Origin: an uncultured Candidatus Saccharibacteria bacterium
Lineage (GTDB): Bacteria > Patescibacteriota > Saccharimonadia > Saccharimonadales > Saccharimonadaceae
NCBI GenBank assembly: GCA_946560015.1
Contig: CAMNUC010000004.1
Coordinates: forward strand, 1 to 35,423
Length of the DNA stretch: 35,423 nucleotides
Direction: 5' to 3'
The position numbers and the translations under genes are program-made. Below are positions 18,001-23,575 of this stretch, piece after piece. The notes beneath the pieces were generated by a model that was given only the letters and a program-made list of their open reading frames with translations, had not been told where the DNA came from and did not search any database. The stretch's first letter is position 1. Every line of letters begins with the position of its first letter.

Positions 18001-18345
18001 AAATGGAACAGCCAACCTAGCCTCTTCAAGTACAGTCTACAACTGATTTTCTACAAACTTTTGCTTAATCTCTCGCTTAATTACCGTAATTACAAAGTCA
18101 CCAAGGGCCACATCCTCTTCGTCACACCTGATGGTGACGATCAGGTTCACGATAAAGAATATTTGTTTAATGACGCCGAAGATTCACGACTTAAGCAGCT
18201 CATCGGAATAGTCCATCACTACCTTACTACGCTCGATTTTCTCCAAGACGACGATATCTTCCTGCCACCCGATAAGAACAAGTCCATGAAGCACATCAAT
18301 GCTTTTATTGATCAGCTCATAGAAAAAGTCGAAGGCAAGAAATAA
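15016..18345 (+). CDS. UvrD/AddA-like helicase fused to a C-terminal PD-(D/E)XK nuclease
   Basis: A 1109-residue protein. The SF1 helicase core has Walker A AGPGTGKTQ (about 22-30), the DExx box LLDEFQDTNASQ (Asp331), GDDDQAIFEFQGA, and the later motifs VMTSHKSKGLEF and LFFVALTRAKDTLYL. The last 200 residues are a RecB/Cas4-type nuclease: GKIDHLEID (Asp971) and IYDYKTGK (Asp986, Lys988). Such proteins unwind and degrade DNA ends in recombinational repair, like AddA or RecB. No AddB or RecC partner is in the window, so it may work alone or with a partner elsewhere. The start follows GGAGAG. It ends 158 nt before the next gene. Confidence 0.9.
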   Translation: MPLNIEQQAAVEYLEGPLLVLAGPGTGKTQLLSAKVAYILQNIDTNPENILCLTFTDAGAENMRARLQSMIGKAALDVNIHTYHAFGSNILDRYKNYAETFDRKLDAPIDETTQYKIIHEIQKKLPVLDILRDSDTKDIISTIGNAKSARLTAADLQKIAETNIHDSIDLADEISPFLLELKPREKVDVALQETYQPILEILLKHRSTEPIVGNVERIANVLAKDLHKIIQEVTAEEKPKLKKLSDWKTKNFEAYVRDPKHPETKTYRLKDHIANKKLASLANIMQKYEDRLREDGLYDFNDMIECAIQYLKEDDGFRLQLSELFQYILLDEFQDTNASQFELIKLLTQYEKPIVMAVGDDDQAIFEFQGANASNLRDFQDYYNAKIITLLNNYRSTGEILSLSRKVADQIEDSFAKNYQIDKALTSMKDLWEQDHTTPPQVMRHEFPGTVAEYHWIAREIRKLVDSGEDPTEIAIIAPKHKNIAPILPYLKNQNLDVTYEKRDNILLDDKIAKLAQLARFVYRLAHREQPVENLLEILSYDFWQVPPVIAIKAIEKKWDSTKSVVDYLEGDPQLEPIAELLASLAATAETVPLELWLDYLTGSANLGSLHSPILDYYQKSCSEAELLEFYENLATLRQKVLTHAHGTHATEVDFIPKLHDFVVTMDDFELAGSEIMRVSVYRDSGRAIQVMTSHKSKGLEFKHVFLTSVDDAAWGKSKGNNNLLTLPKNLSYIRHTGITDDEQLRLFFVALTRAKDTLYLTSSIHKEDGSELKRLRYLSESSRDDAEQISPYLLEPARTIISHNELSTAEKIETMRLGWVSTYQWLTPDAITILRERMKTYRLSATDLTDFIDIIYAGPQSVYQKRILRAPSEPANFSLCYGNILHTVFEQITSHGLSDQQALDLFRSEAKKSILEDEEKQDLLDKGEYSLKIALQEFGGILRHENAKAELNLSSEHLTFNGVPITGKIDHLEIDHATKTIEIYDYKTGKFHDKKWNSQPSLFKYSLQLIFYKLLLNLSLNYRNYKVTKGHILFVTPDGDDQVHDKEYLFNDAEDSRLKQLIGIVHHYLTTLDFLQDDDIFLPPDKNKSMKHINAFIDQLIEKVEGKK

Positions 18346-18503
18346 TCCTAAGTTGTAATTTGGATACCACTCACCCCTAACCATACCGCTCATGCTTGCG
18401 GTTTTGTAACCACTGTAGTAAAATAGGAGAACTAAGCAAACTTCTCGCTTAGTATGTTCCTTATTCATTCTGGGGCCCATTCGATGAAAGGATGTGATTA
18501 TGA
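18346..18503 (+). promoter_or_regulatory. Intergenic region with promoter and structured leader of the small GC-rich gene
   Basis: A well-formed promoter, TTGCGG (18396-18401), a 17-nt spacer and TAAAAT (18419-18424), gives a transcript starting near 18431 and a leader of about 73 nt, the longest apart from that of rpsB. The leader opens with a 7-bp hairpin, ACTAAGC (18431-18437) and GCTTAGT (18447-18453), and a competing pairing GAGAA with TTCTC is possible. GAAAGGA (18486-18492) is a Shine-Dalgarno candidate but lies 11 nt from ATG 18504. No clear terminator for the upstream helicase gene is visible. Confidence 0.55.
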
Positions 18504-18845
18504 ATGGGATTTTTCGATGAAATGTTTGGTGTTGCTCCTCCGCCCGAACCTGCCTCTCATGGCTTGTTTGATTCGCTCTTTGGAGGTTTTTCCCCGAGTC
18601 GCTCTGAGAGCCATGTGCCATTCGGCGGCTACAGTGAACCCATCATGCCCGCCGCTTCACAGACGCGTGGCTATGGCGGCCAGATGTTCGGCAGCTTCGG
18701 CGAAGCCGACAAAAGCCGTTTGATGAGTGGCATCGTCACAGACCCGGATACCGGCTACGTTGGCACTCCGGCAGAAATCTACGACCGTTACAAAGCCGAA
18801 GGTCGCGATCCGCGTCCGTTGGTGGCACGCTTCCACCGCTATTAA
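18504..18845 (+). CDS. Small Gly/Phe-rich protein of unknown function, compositional outlier
   Basis: A 113-residue protein not recognised. The first two thirds are Gly, Phe, Ser and Pro rich with short related modules: GFFDEMFG (2-9), GLFDSLFGGF (20-29) and GGQMFGSFG, giving FG-type repeats that could form amphipathic or disordered segments. The last 45 residues (from SRLMSGIVTDPDTGYVG to LVARFHRY) look like a small folded tail. There is no signal peptide and no Cys. Counting four 60-base lines from 18601 to 18840 gives 57-63% GC, clearly above the AT-rich neighbours. It has its own promoter, structured leader and terminator, so it is probably well expressed. Codons are strongly C/G-ending, which may mean high expression or acquisition. 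Confidence 0.7.
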   Translation: MGFFDEMFGVAPPPEPASHGLFDSLFGGFSPSRSESHVPFGGYSEPIMPAASQTRGYGGQMFGSFGEADKSRLMSGIVTDPDTGYVGTPAEIYDRYKAEGRDPRPLVARFHRY

Positions 18846-18880
18846 GCCAGCTCTTCTCGACAAAGCACCTACTCCCATCA

Positions 18881-18909
18881 AAAAGCCTCGACCATTGGTC
18901 GGGGCTTTT
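18881..18909. terminator. Bidirectional terminator between the small GC-rich gene and rpmE
   Basis: AAAAGCCTCGACC, an ATT loop and GGTCGGGGCTTTT form a 13-bp stem with one T-G wobble. T runs on both strands allow it to stop transcripts from both convergent genes. Confidence 0.9.
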
Positions 18910-18927
18910 CTATCGCTCGGTACTAGC

Positions 18928-19272
18928 TTACTTGCTAGCTTCTCTTTCAGCTTTAGCAGCCTTTTTCTCAGCTTCTTTTTCAGCTTTCTTGGTCTTGTTG
19001 CCAAGAGTAGCGCGAAGCTTGGCTGCACGCTCGGCGCGAGCTTTGAAACGATCAACGCGACCTTCGGTATCGATAATCTTCTCTTCACCAGTAAAGAATG
19101 GATGTGAAGCCGAAGAGATCTGTACTTTGATCAAAGGATATTCTTGACCATCGGTCCACTTAATCGTCTCGTCGCTAGTAGCTGTGGAGCGAGTCAAGAA
19201 CGAATAATTCGCGGCCTCGTCCATAAAAACAACAAAGCGATAATCTTGTGGTTGTGCAACTTTATTACTCAT
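18928..19272 (-). CDS. rpmE: 50S ribosomal protein L31, type B-like, with charged C-terminal extension
   Basis: A 114-residue protein. The core (about 8-66) has [38 protein letters not shown] and [11 protein letters not shown], matching zinc-free type B L31. There are no Cys residues, so this is the non-zinc form. Residues from about 75 onward are a Lys/Ala/Glu-rich helix ([17 protein letters not shown]) that makes it longer than the usual 80-90 residues. L31 bridges the two ribosomal subunits. The gene is the only intact - strand gene in the window and is divergent from rpsB. ATG at 19272 is preceded by GGGGGGAG and a promoter. Confidence 0.92.
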   Translation of the reverse strand: MSNKVAQPQDYRFVVFMDEAANYSFLTRSTATSDETIKWTDGQEYPLIKVQISSASHPFFTGEEKIIDTEGRVDRFKARAERAAKLRATLGNKTKKAEKEAEKKAAKAEREASK

Positions 19273-19282
19273 AACTCCCCCC

Positions 19283-19311
19283 AGTTTACCACACTTTCTC
19301 TAAGCTGTAAA
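19283..19311 (-). promoter_or_regulatory. rpmE promoter
   Basis: On the - strand TTTACA (19311-19306), a 17-nt spacer and TAAACT (19288-19283) lie 10 nt upstream of the rpmE ATG. The downstream TAAACTGGGGGGAGTTATG resembles the greA start region TAAACTGTGAGGAGTTATG. Confidence 0.6.
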
Positions 19312-19325
19312 CCCCTAGATTTTGA

Positions 19326-19354
19326 TTGACTTTTTGTATAATGTAAGTTATAAT
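19326..19354 (+). promoter_or_regulatory. Strong promoter of the rpsB operon
   Basis: TTGACT (19326-19331), a 17-nt spacer and TATAAT (19349-19354) form the best -35/-10 pair in the window. A second TATAAT lies at 19337-19342. The predicted start near 19361 leaves a leader of about 112 nt, an exception to the leaderless pattern. Confidence 0.75.
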
Positions 19355-19360
19355 GAAGAG

Positions 19361-19472
19361 GTAAAGTACTAAACGAAACAGCTACGGGAGGTTTCCTGGG
19401 TAATCGCAAGCTAATACGTGTGTATTAACGGTGCAATACCTCAGCCCCATAGCAAAGAGAAAGGAAAACCAA
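19361..19472 (+). ncRNA. Candidate structured 5' leader of rpsB (cis-regulatory)
   Basis: The leader can fold into a local hairpin TAATAC-GTGT-GTATTA (19412-19427) enclosed by a long-range helix in which GCTA/GGG/AGG at 19381-19391 pair with CCT/CCC/TAGC at 19439-19453, with one mismatch and an internal bulge. The position before the S2 gene suggests autoregulation by S2, as ribosomal protein leaders often do; this is inference. It does not match the known rpsB leader or any riboswitch consensus that I recognise. Confidence 0.4.
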
Positions 19473-20180
19473 ATGACAATCGATCCAAAAAACATCGATA
19501 TGAAAGCCCTGCTCGACGCAGGTGCGCATTTTGGTCACAAGACCAGCCGCTGGCACCCAAAGATGGCACCATACATCCACAGCAAACGCCAAGGCGGACA
19601 CATCATCAACCTTGAGAAGACTGCCGAAGCCCTCGAAAAGGCTCTTCCTGAGCTCACTAAGATTGCTGCTAGCGGCAAGAAAATTCTCTTCGTTGGCACC
19701 AAAAAGCAGCTTAAGGATATCACCAAAGCTGCTGCCGAGTCTGTCAATATGCCCTACGTTACCGTGCGTTGGGTAGGCGGTATTTTGACCAATGTTGAGA
19801 CCATCAATCGCCAAATCAAGAAACTCAAGGATTTGGAACGCCGCATGGCTTCCGGTGAGCTAGAAGCCCGCTATTCTAAACTCGAAGTCCAGCGTTATCA
19901 AGAAGAAATCGACCTCTTAAACGAGCGCTACGGTGGTGTCAAAGAAATGACCGAACAGCCAGCTGCTATCATCGTAGTTGATGCCTGCCAAGACAAGAAC
20001 GCCATCAAGGAAGCTAAGACCCTTGGCATTCCAGTCTTCGCCATTACTGATACGAATGTCGATCCTACCAACATCGACTACGTTATCCCAGCCAACGATG
20101 ACGCCGTCAAGGCCGTCCAATTATTACTCGATTACTTTGTCGCCGCTATCAAAGCTGGCGAAGGCAAGCAAGAAGCTTAA
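19473..20180 (+). CDS. rpsB: 30S ribosomal protein S2
   Basis: A 235-residue S2 protein with the family blocks LLDAGAHFGHKTSRWHPKM, YIHSKRQGGHIINL, KKILFVGTKKQ, VRWVGGILTN and IPVFAITDTNVDPTNIDYVIPANDDA. S2 binds the 30S head and is needed for S1 function and initiation. ATG 19473 is chosen because AAAGGA lies about 8 nt upstream and because homologues start close to this point; an in-frame GTG at 19431 would add 14 residues that come from the leader RNA. It is first in the run rpsB-tsf-frr-uppS, with a double hairpin before tsf. Confidence 0.96.
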   Translation: MTIDPKNIDMKALLDAGAHFGHKTSRWHPKMAPYIHSKRQGGHIINLEKTAEALEKALPELTKIAASGKKILFVGTKKQLKDITKAAAESVNMPYVTVRWVGGILTNVETINRQIKKLKDLERRMASGELEARYSKLEVQRYQEEIDLLNERYGGVKEMTEQPAAIIVVDACQDKNAIKEAKTLGIPVFAITDTNVDPTNIDYVIPANDDAVKAVQLLLDYFVAAIKAGEGKQEA

Positions 20181-20185
20181 AACCA

Positions 20186-20210
20186 AAACTCTACCCACTA
20201 GGTAGAGTTT
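20186..20210 (+). terminator. First hairpin of the rpsB-tsf double hairpin
   Basis: AAACTCTACC, a CACTA loop and GGTAGAGTTT form a perfect 10-bp stem beginning 6 nt after the rpsB stop. Only a short T run follows, so it may be a partial terminator or an mRNA-stabilising structure. Confidence 0.6.
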
Positions 20211-20241
20211 CCCAGCAAGCTAACAGGGGTAGAGAAATCTC

Positions 20242-20266
20242 AAACTCTACCCAACAGGTAGAGTTT
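20242..20266 (+). terminator. Second hairpin of the rpsB-tsf double hairpin
   Basis: AAACTCTACC, a CAACA loop and GGTAGAGTTT form the same 10-bp stem as the first hairpin, followed by T. The spacer upstream holds GGGTAGAG (20228-20235), which can pair with CTCTACCC (20245-20252), an alternative that would disrupt this hairpin. This suggests attenuation or read-through control of tsf. Confidence 0.6.
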
Positions 20267-20287
20267 TATAAAACTAAAGGAGGCAAA

Positions 20288-20911
20288 ATGAGCCAAGAAT
20301 TTAAAGACAAAGCCAACGAGGCCAAGGCAATTTCTATCGAACTTATCAAAAAACTCAAAGAATTATCTGGTGTTGGCCTTACCGATGCTAAGCAAGCCCT
20401 CGTCGAAGCCAAAGGTGACTTCGATAAAGCTCTTGATGCCATGCGCAAGAAAGGTATGACTAAAGCCGAGAAACGTGGCGACCGCGAAACTCGTGAAGGC
20501 ATCATCGAAACTTACGTCCATGATGGTCGCCTGGGCGCCATTGTGGAGGTCAACTGCGAAACTAGTTTCGTCGCCAAGACCGAAGAGTTCAAAGAACTCG
20601 CTCACAAGATCGCCATGCAAGTCGCTTCCATGAACCCGGTCTATGTCAGTCTCGAAGACATTCCGGCAGACGTTTTAGATAAGAAAAAGGCCGAATTTGA
20701 AGCTAATTTCAAAGGCCCAGAAAACATGAAAGACCAAATCATCGGTGGCCAGATCAAAAAAGCTTTCTCCGATCAAGTTTTGATGGAGCAACCATATATT
20801 TTGGATGACAATATGACTGTAGCTGGATTCATTAAAGAAGCTATTGCTAAGACCGGCGAAAACATCACTGTTCGTCAATTCAAACGCCTTGAGCTCGGTG
20901 TCACCGAATAG
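20288..20911 (+). CDS. tsf: Elongation factor Ts
   Basis: A 207-residue EF-Ts, the guanine nucleotide exchange factor of EF-Tu. The N-terminal UBA-like domain has LSGVGLTDAKQALVEAKGDF, and the core has the TDFV-like block EVNCETSFVAKTEEFKELA. It is shorter than the E. coli protein (about 280) and belongs to the compact form with one core subdomain reduced. AAAGGAGG lies 5 nt upstream of ATG, so ribosome binding is strong. It lies downstream of the double hairpin and no separate promoter is obvious, so it probably relies on read-through from rpsB. Confidence 0.95.
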   Translation: MSQEFKDKANEAKAISIELIKKLKELSGVGLTDAKQALVEAKGDFDKALDAMRKKGMTKAEKRGDRETREGIIETYVHDGRLGAIVEVNCETSFVAKTEEFKELAHKIAMQVASMNPVYVSLEDIPADVLDKKKAEFEANFKGPENMKDQIIGGQIKKAFSDQVLMEQPYILDDNMTVAGFIKEAIAKTGENITVRQFKRLELGVTE

Positions 20912-20922
20912 CCAAAAAACAA

Positions 20923-20956
20923 ATGCTGGGAGTGTATCTGTGGCAAGTCCCAGCAT
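20923..20956 (+). terminator. Hairpin between tsf and frr
   Basis: ATGCTGGGA (20923-20931) and TCCCAGCAT (20948-20956) form a 9-bp stem with a 16-nt loop, followed by ATTTTG. The T run is weak and frr lacks a visible promoter, so it is more likely an attenuator or processing site than a full stop. Confidence 0.5.
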
Positions 20957-20993
20957 ATTTTGCAAATAACCTAAAGGAGGTAACAACAAAACT

Positions 20994-21536
20994 ATGTTCG
21001 ATGATACTGAATATCGCAAAGCCATGGAGGGCGCCGTTAATCGGTTTAACGATGAAATGAAAAAAGTCCGCACCGGACGCGCTCACCCAGACATGCTTGC
21101 CAACATCAAGGTTGAAGTCTATGGGCAATATTCACCACTCAACCAAGTTGCTAATGTTGTCGCTACTGACGCTACGCTCTTACAAATCACACCATTTGAC
21201 CCTAGTACTATCCAGGCTATTGCCGGTGCCATTCGTAGCGACGCCACGCTCGGCCTTAACCCTTCCGATGACGGGCGTGTAGTGCGCGTGCCAGTGCCGC
21301 CGCTCACCGAAGAGCGTCGTAAAGAGATCGTCAAAAATGCTTCTAGCAAAGTTGAAGATGCCAAGGTAGCCATCCGCAATATTCGTGAAGATGCCCGCAA
21401 AGAGCTCAAGAATGCTGAGCTTCCCGAGGATATAAAAAAACGTGCCGAGAAATCCGTTGATGAACTCACCAAAACTTTCACCGACAAGATTGACGAAGCT
21501 TTCAAAGTTAAATCCGCGGAGATTATGTCGATCTAA
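20994..21536 (+). CDS. frr: Ribosome recycling factor
   Basis: A 180-residue RRF, the usual length being about 185. It has the family blocks KVRTGRAHPDML, INTITPFDPS-type sequence LQITPFDPSTIQAIAGAI, SDLGLNP-type LGLNPSDDGRVVRVPVPPLTEERRKEIVK and DELTKTFTDKIDE. RRF with EF-G splits post-termination ribosomes. AAAGGAGG is present but 13 nt from ATG, a long spacing. pyrH, which normally lies between tsf and frr, is missing. The gene ends in TAATG, overlapping the uppS start by 1 nt. Confidence 0.95.
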   Translation: MFDDTEYRKAMEGAVNRFNDEMKKVRTGRAHPDMLANIKVEVYGQYSPLNQVANVVATDATLLQITPFDPSTIQAIAGAIRSDATLGLNPSDDGRVVRVPVPPLTEERRKEIVKNASSKVEDAKVAIRNIREDARKELKNAELPEDIKKRAEKSVDELTKTFTDKIDEAFKVKSAEIMSI

Positions 21537-22219
21537 TGGCAGCTAATCTCACCCACATTGGCTTTATCGCTGATGGCAATCGCCGATGGGCTCGTGAACG
21601 CGGCTTACCTACGCTCAAGGGTCACAGTAAGGGCTTTGATCAAGTCCAAATGATTGTTGATGAGCTAAAAAACAGCAACGAGGTCAAGTTTGTCTCCTTC
21701 TTCGTTTTTAGCACCGAAAACTGGGATCGTTCCGAAGAAGAAATCAATTACCTTATGAAGCTGATTGGTAATTCCATTAAAACCCTTGCCCAAAAAGCCC
21801 AAAAAGACAATCTCCGTATCATATTAATGGGACGCCCAGAGCCAGTCGACCCCAAACTCTGGCAAAGCCTCATACAGATTGAGGTGGACACCAAAGACAA
21901 CACTGGGCTTACTGTGGCTTTCTGCTTTAATTATGGTGGCCATTGGGAGATTGCCGACGCCGCGCGTAAAATGTGCGAAGCTGGCGAAACTAACTTTACC
22001 CCCGAGAGCTTTCGCAAGTATCTCTACCATCCAGAAGTGCCTGATTGTGATCTCGTCGTCCGCACCAGCGGGGAAGAACGCATTTCTGGATTTCAACTTT
22101 GGCGCGCCAGCTACTCCGAATTCCTTTTTCTTGATAAACACTTCCCAGCAATTGAGCCCGCTGATGTCCAATTCGTCCTTGACGAATACCACAAACGTCA
22201 ACGCCGCTTCGGTAAATAA
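21536..22219 (+). CDS. uppS: Undecaprenyl diphosphate synthase (cis-prenyltransferase)
   Basis: A 227-residue cis-prenyltransferase. The catalytic Asp13 is in IADGNRRWA, with the later motifs FFVFSTENWDRS and VVRTSGEERISGFQLW. The last residues of the motif set (SEFLF) are also present. It makes the C55 carrier precursor for cell-wall synthesis from isoprenyl diphosphates. It is coupled to frr and followed by a terminator. cdsA and dxr, normally downstream, are absent. If the cell lacks its own isoprenoid pathway, the substrates would have to be imported or scavenged (inference). It works with the UppP and MurJ genes found later in the window. Confidence 0.94.
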   Translation: MAANLTHIGFIADGNRRWARERGLPTLKGHSKGFDQVQMIVDELKNSNEVKFVSFFVFSTENWDRSEEEINYLMKLIGNSIKTLAQKAQKDNLRIILMGRPEPVDPKLWQSLIQIEVDTKDNTGLTVAFCFNYGGHWEIADAARKMCEAGETNFTPESFRKYLYHPEVPDCDLVVRTSGEERISGFQLWRASYSEFLFLDKHFPAIEPADVQFVLDEYHKRQRRFGK

Positions 22220-22224
22220 TTCAG

Positions 22225-22256
22225 AAAGTGGTACTCCGCTCTGGGTGCCATTTTTT
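22225..22256 (+). terminator. Rho-independent terminator after uppS
   Basis: TGGTACTC (22229-22236), a 6-nt loop and GGGTGCCA (22243-22250) form an 8-bp stem with G-T pairs, followed by T6 (22251-22256). It closes the rpsB-tsf-frr-uppS unit. Confidence 0.85.
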
Positions 22257-22306
22257 GTTGTCTAAAGATAAAAATAAGCTAAATTCCACCATATGCCCAT
22301 CATCTA

Positions 22307-22315
22307 TGCTATCAT
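22307..22315 (+). promoter_or_regulatory. Leaderless-type promoter of rseP
   Basis: Extended -10 TGCTATCAT, 6 nt before ATG 22322, placing the start codon at the expected +1. There is no Shine-Dalgarno sequence. Confidence 0.55.
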
Positions 22316-22321
22316 AGATAC

Positions 22322-23560
22322 ATGAATATACTTTTTGGGATTATTATTGGTCTATTGATTTTAATGTTGCTAGTCGTCGCACATGAATTTGGACATTTCA
22401 TCATGGCACGTCGCAATGGCGTCAAAGTCTTAGAATTTGGTATTTGTATGCCGCCACGCGCTGTCGCCTGGGTGTACAAGACCGTTGAGATTAAAGACCA
22501 AAATGGCAAGCCCATAACTAAGAAAAAATGGGTTAAGATCCCAAAGTCTGAATGGGGTAAAGACCAAGATGGTCTTATCTTCAGCCTCAACTGGCTACCA
22601 ATCGGTGGATTTTGCTCCATGTATGGTGAATCCGCCGCCGACAAGCGCAAAGACACCTTCGGTGCGGCTAGCTTTTGGGCTAAGACCAAGATTCTCTTCG
22701 GTGGCGTAGCCATGAACTGGCTTGTAGCTTTTGGTATTCTTACTATTCTCGCTTGGACTGGTATGCCGCAGTTTATTCCCAATCAATTCTACCTCGGCAA
22801 TGACGCCAAGACCATCAATACCACACGCAGCGTAGTAGTGCAGGACGTTATGGCGGGGTCTCCCGCCGAGAAAGCCGGTTTTGCTAAAGATGATGAGATC
22901 ATTGCCATCAATGGACAAAAAGTCACCAATGCTAATGAGGTCACTACCTTCGGCAAAGAACATGCCGGACAAGAAGTTTCATATATTATCAAACGTGGCG
23001 ATGAGGAAAAAACTCTAGCCACTAAGCTTAACCCTGCCGACGCTGAATATGCCCTTGGTGTTAGTATGGCAAGTTTTGGACAAACCTTTATTCGCTCTAC
23101 TTGGTCGGCACCTATTGTCGGCGCAGGGCTCACTGTCCAACTTACCGGTGAGACTTTCAAGGGTCTTGGCGAGCTAGTTTGGAATCTTATCTCTGGTGTC
23201 GCACGGCAATTCAGCTTTGATGATGCTACCCGTGAGGAGGGTCGCGTCGATATTGGCGCGGCTGGCGATGCTGTTTCTGGCCCAGTCGGCATTGTTGGCG
23301 TCATTTTTCCGGCTTTCGCTAGCAGCGGACTTACAAATCTCGCCTTCCTAGCTGCACTTATTTCAGTTTCACTGGCTTGTATGAACGTTCTGCCGATTCC
23401 TGCTCTTGATGGTGGTCGTTGGCTCCTCATTGCCATTTATAAATTGCGTCGCAAAGAACTCACCAAAGAAACCGAAGAAAAAATCGTTTCCCGCGCCTTC
23501 ATGGTCTTGCTAGCTCTAATTGTTTTAGTAACCGCATTAGATATTCTCAAATTTTTCTAA
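22322..23560 (+). CDS. rseP: Site-2 intramembrane metalloprotease RseP/RasP-like
   Basis: A 412-residue S2P protease. The zinc motif HEFGH (21-25) lies in the first membrane helix; a PDZ domain (about 165-245) contains GSPAEKAGFAKDDEIIAINGQ; the third zinc ligand is in LPIPALDGGRW (Asp363), and a further helix follows. It cleaves transmembrane substrates after a first cut, classically releasing a sigma factor or clearing signal peptides. No anti-sigma factor gene is seen here. The position between uppS and proS follows the order typical of many bacteria. An insert between residues 40 and 90 (KTVEIKDQNGKPITKKKW) extends the cytoplasmic loop. Confidence 0.93.
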   Translation: MNILFGIIIGLLILMLLVVAHEFGHFIMARRNGVKVLEFGICMPPRAVAWVYKTVEIKDQNGKPITKKKWVKIPKSEWGKDQDGLIFSLNWLPIGGFCSMYGESAADKRKDTFGAASFWAKTKILFGGVAMNWLVAFGILTILAWTGMPQFIPNQFYLGNDAKTINTTRSVVVQDVMAGSPAEKAGFAKDDEIIAINGQKVTNANEVTTFGKEHAGQEVSYIIKRGDEEKTLATKLNPADAEYALGVSMASFGQTFIRSTWSAPIVGAGLTVQLTGETFKGLGELVWNLISGVARQFSFDDATREEGRVDIGAAGDAVSGPVGIVGVIFPAFASSGLTNLAFLAALISVSLACMNVLPIPALDGGRWLLIAIYKLRRKELTKETEEKIVSRAFMVLLALIVLVTALDILKFF

Positions 23561-23575
23561 ATAGGGATATATAAA

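Noticed and set aside
13855-18345. Methyltransferase plus helicase-nuclease as a defence system
   Set aside because: The methyltransferase is of the RNA m5U class (SCNP motif), not a DNA modification enzyme, and the helicase-nuclease resembles repair enzymes; no restriction or effector gene is adjacent.
18454-18723. Overlapping 89-residue frame at the small GC-rich gene
   Set aside because: The 113-residue frame has modular composition and a clean end before the terminator; the alternative starts within the leader and looks random.
19431-19472. GTG at 19431 as the rpsB start
   Set aside because: It would translate the leader RNA region, and AAAGGA is properly placed for ATG 19473, which matches S2 N-termini.
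20186-20266. Short CRISPR-like repeat array
   Set aside because: There are only two copies, each is palindromic, and no cas genes are present; they are hairpins.
22789-23436. A 215-residue open frame on the - strand opposite rseP
   Set aside because: Ser/Pro/Arg-rich product typical of an antisense shadow; rseP carries the HExxH, PDZ and DGG motifs in this stretch.
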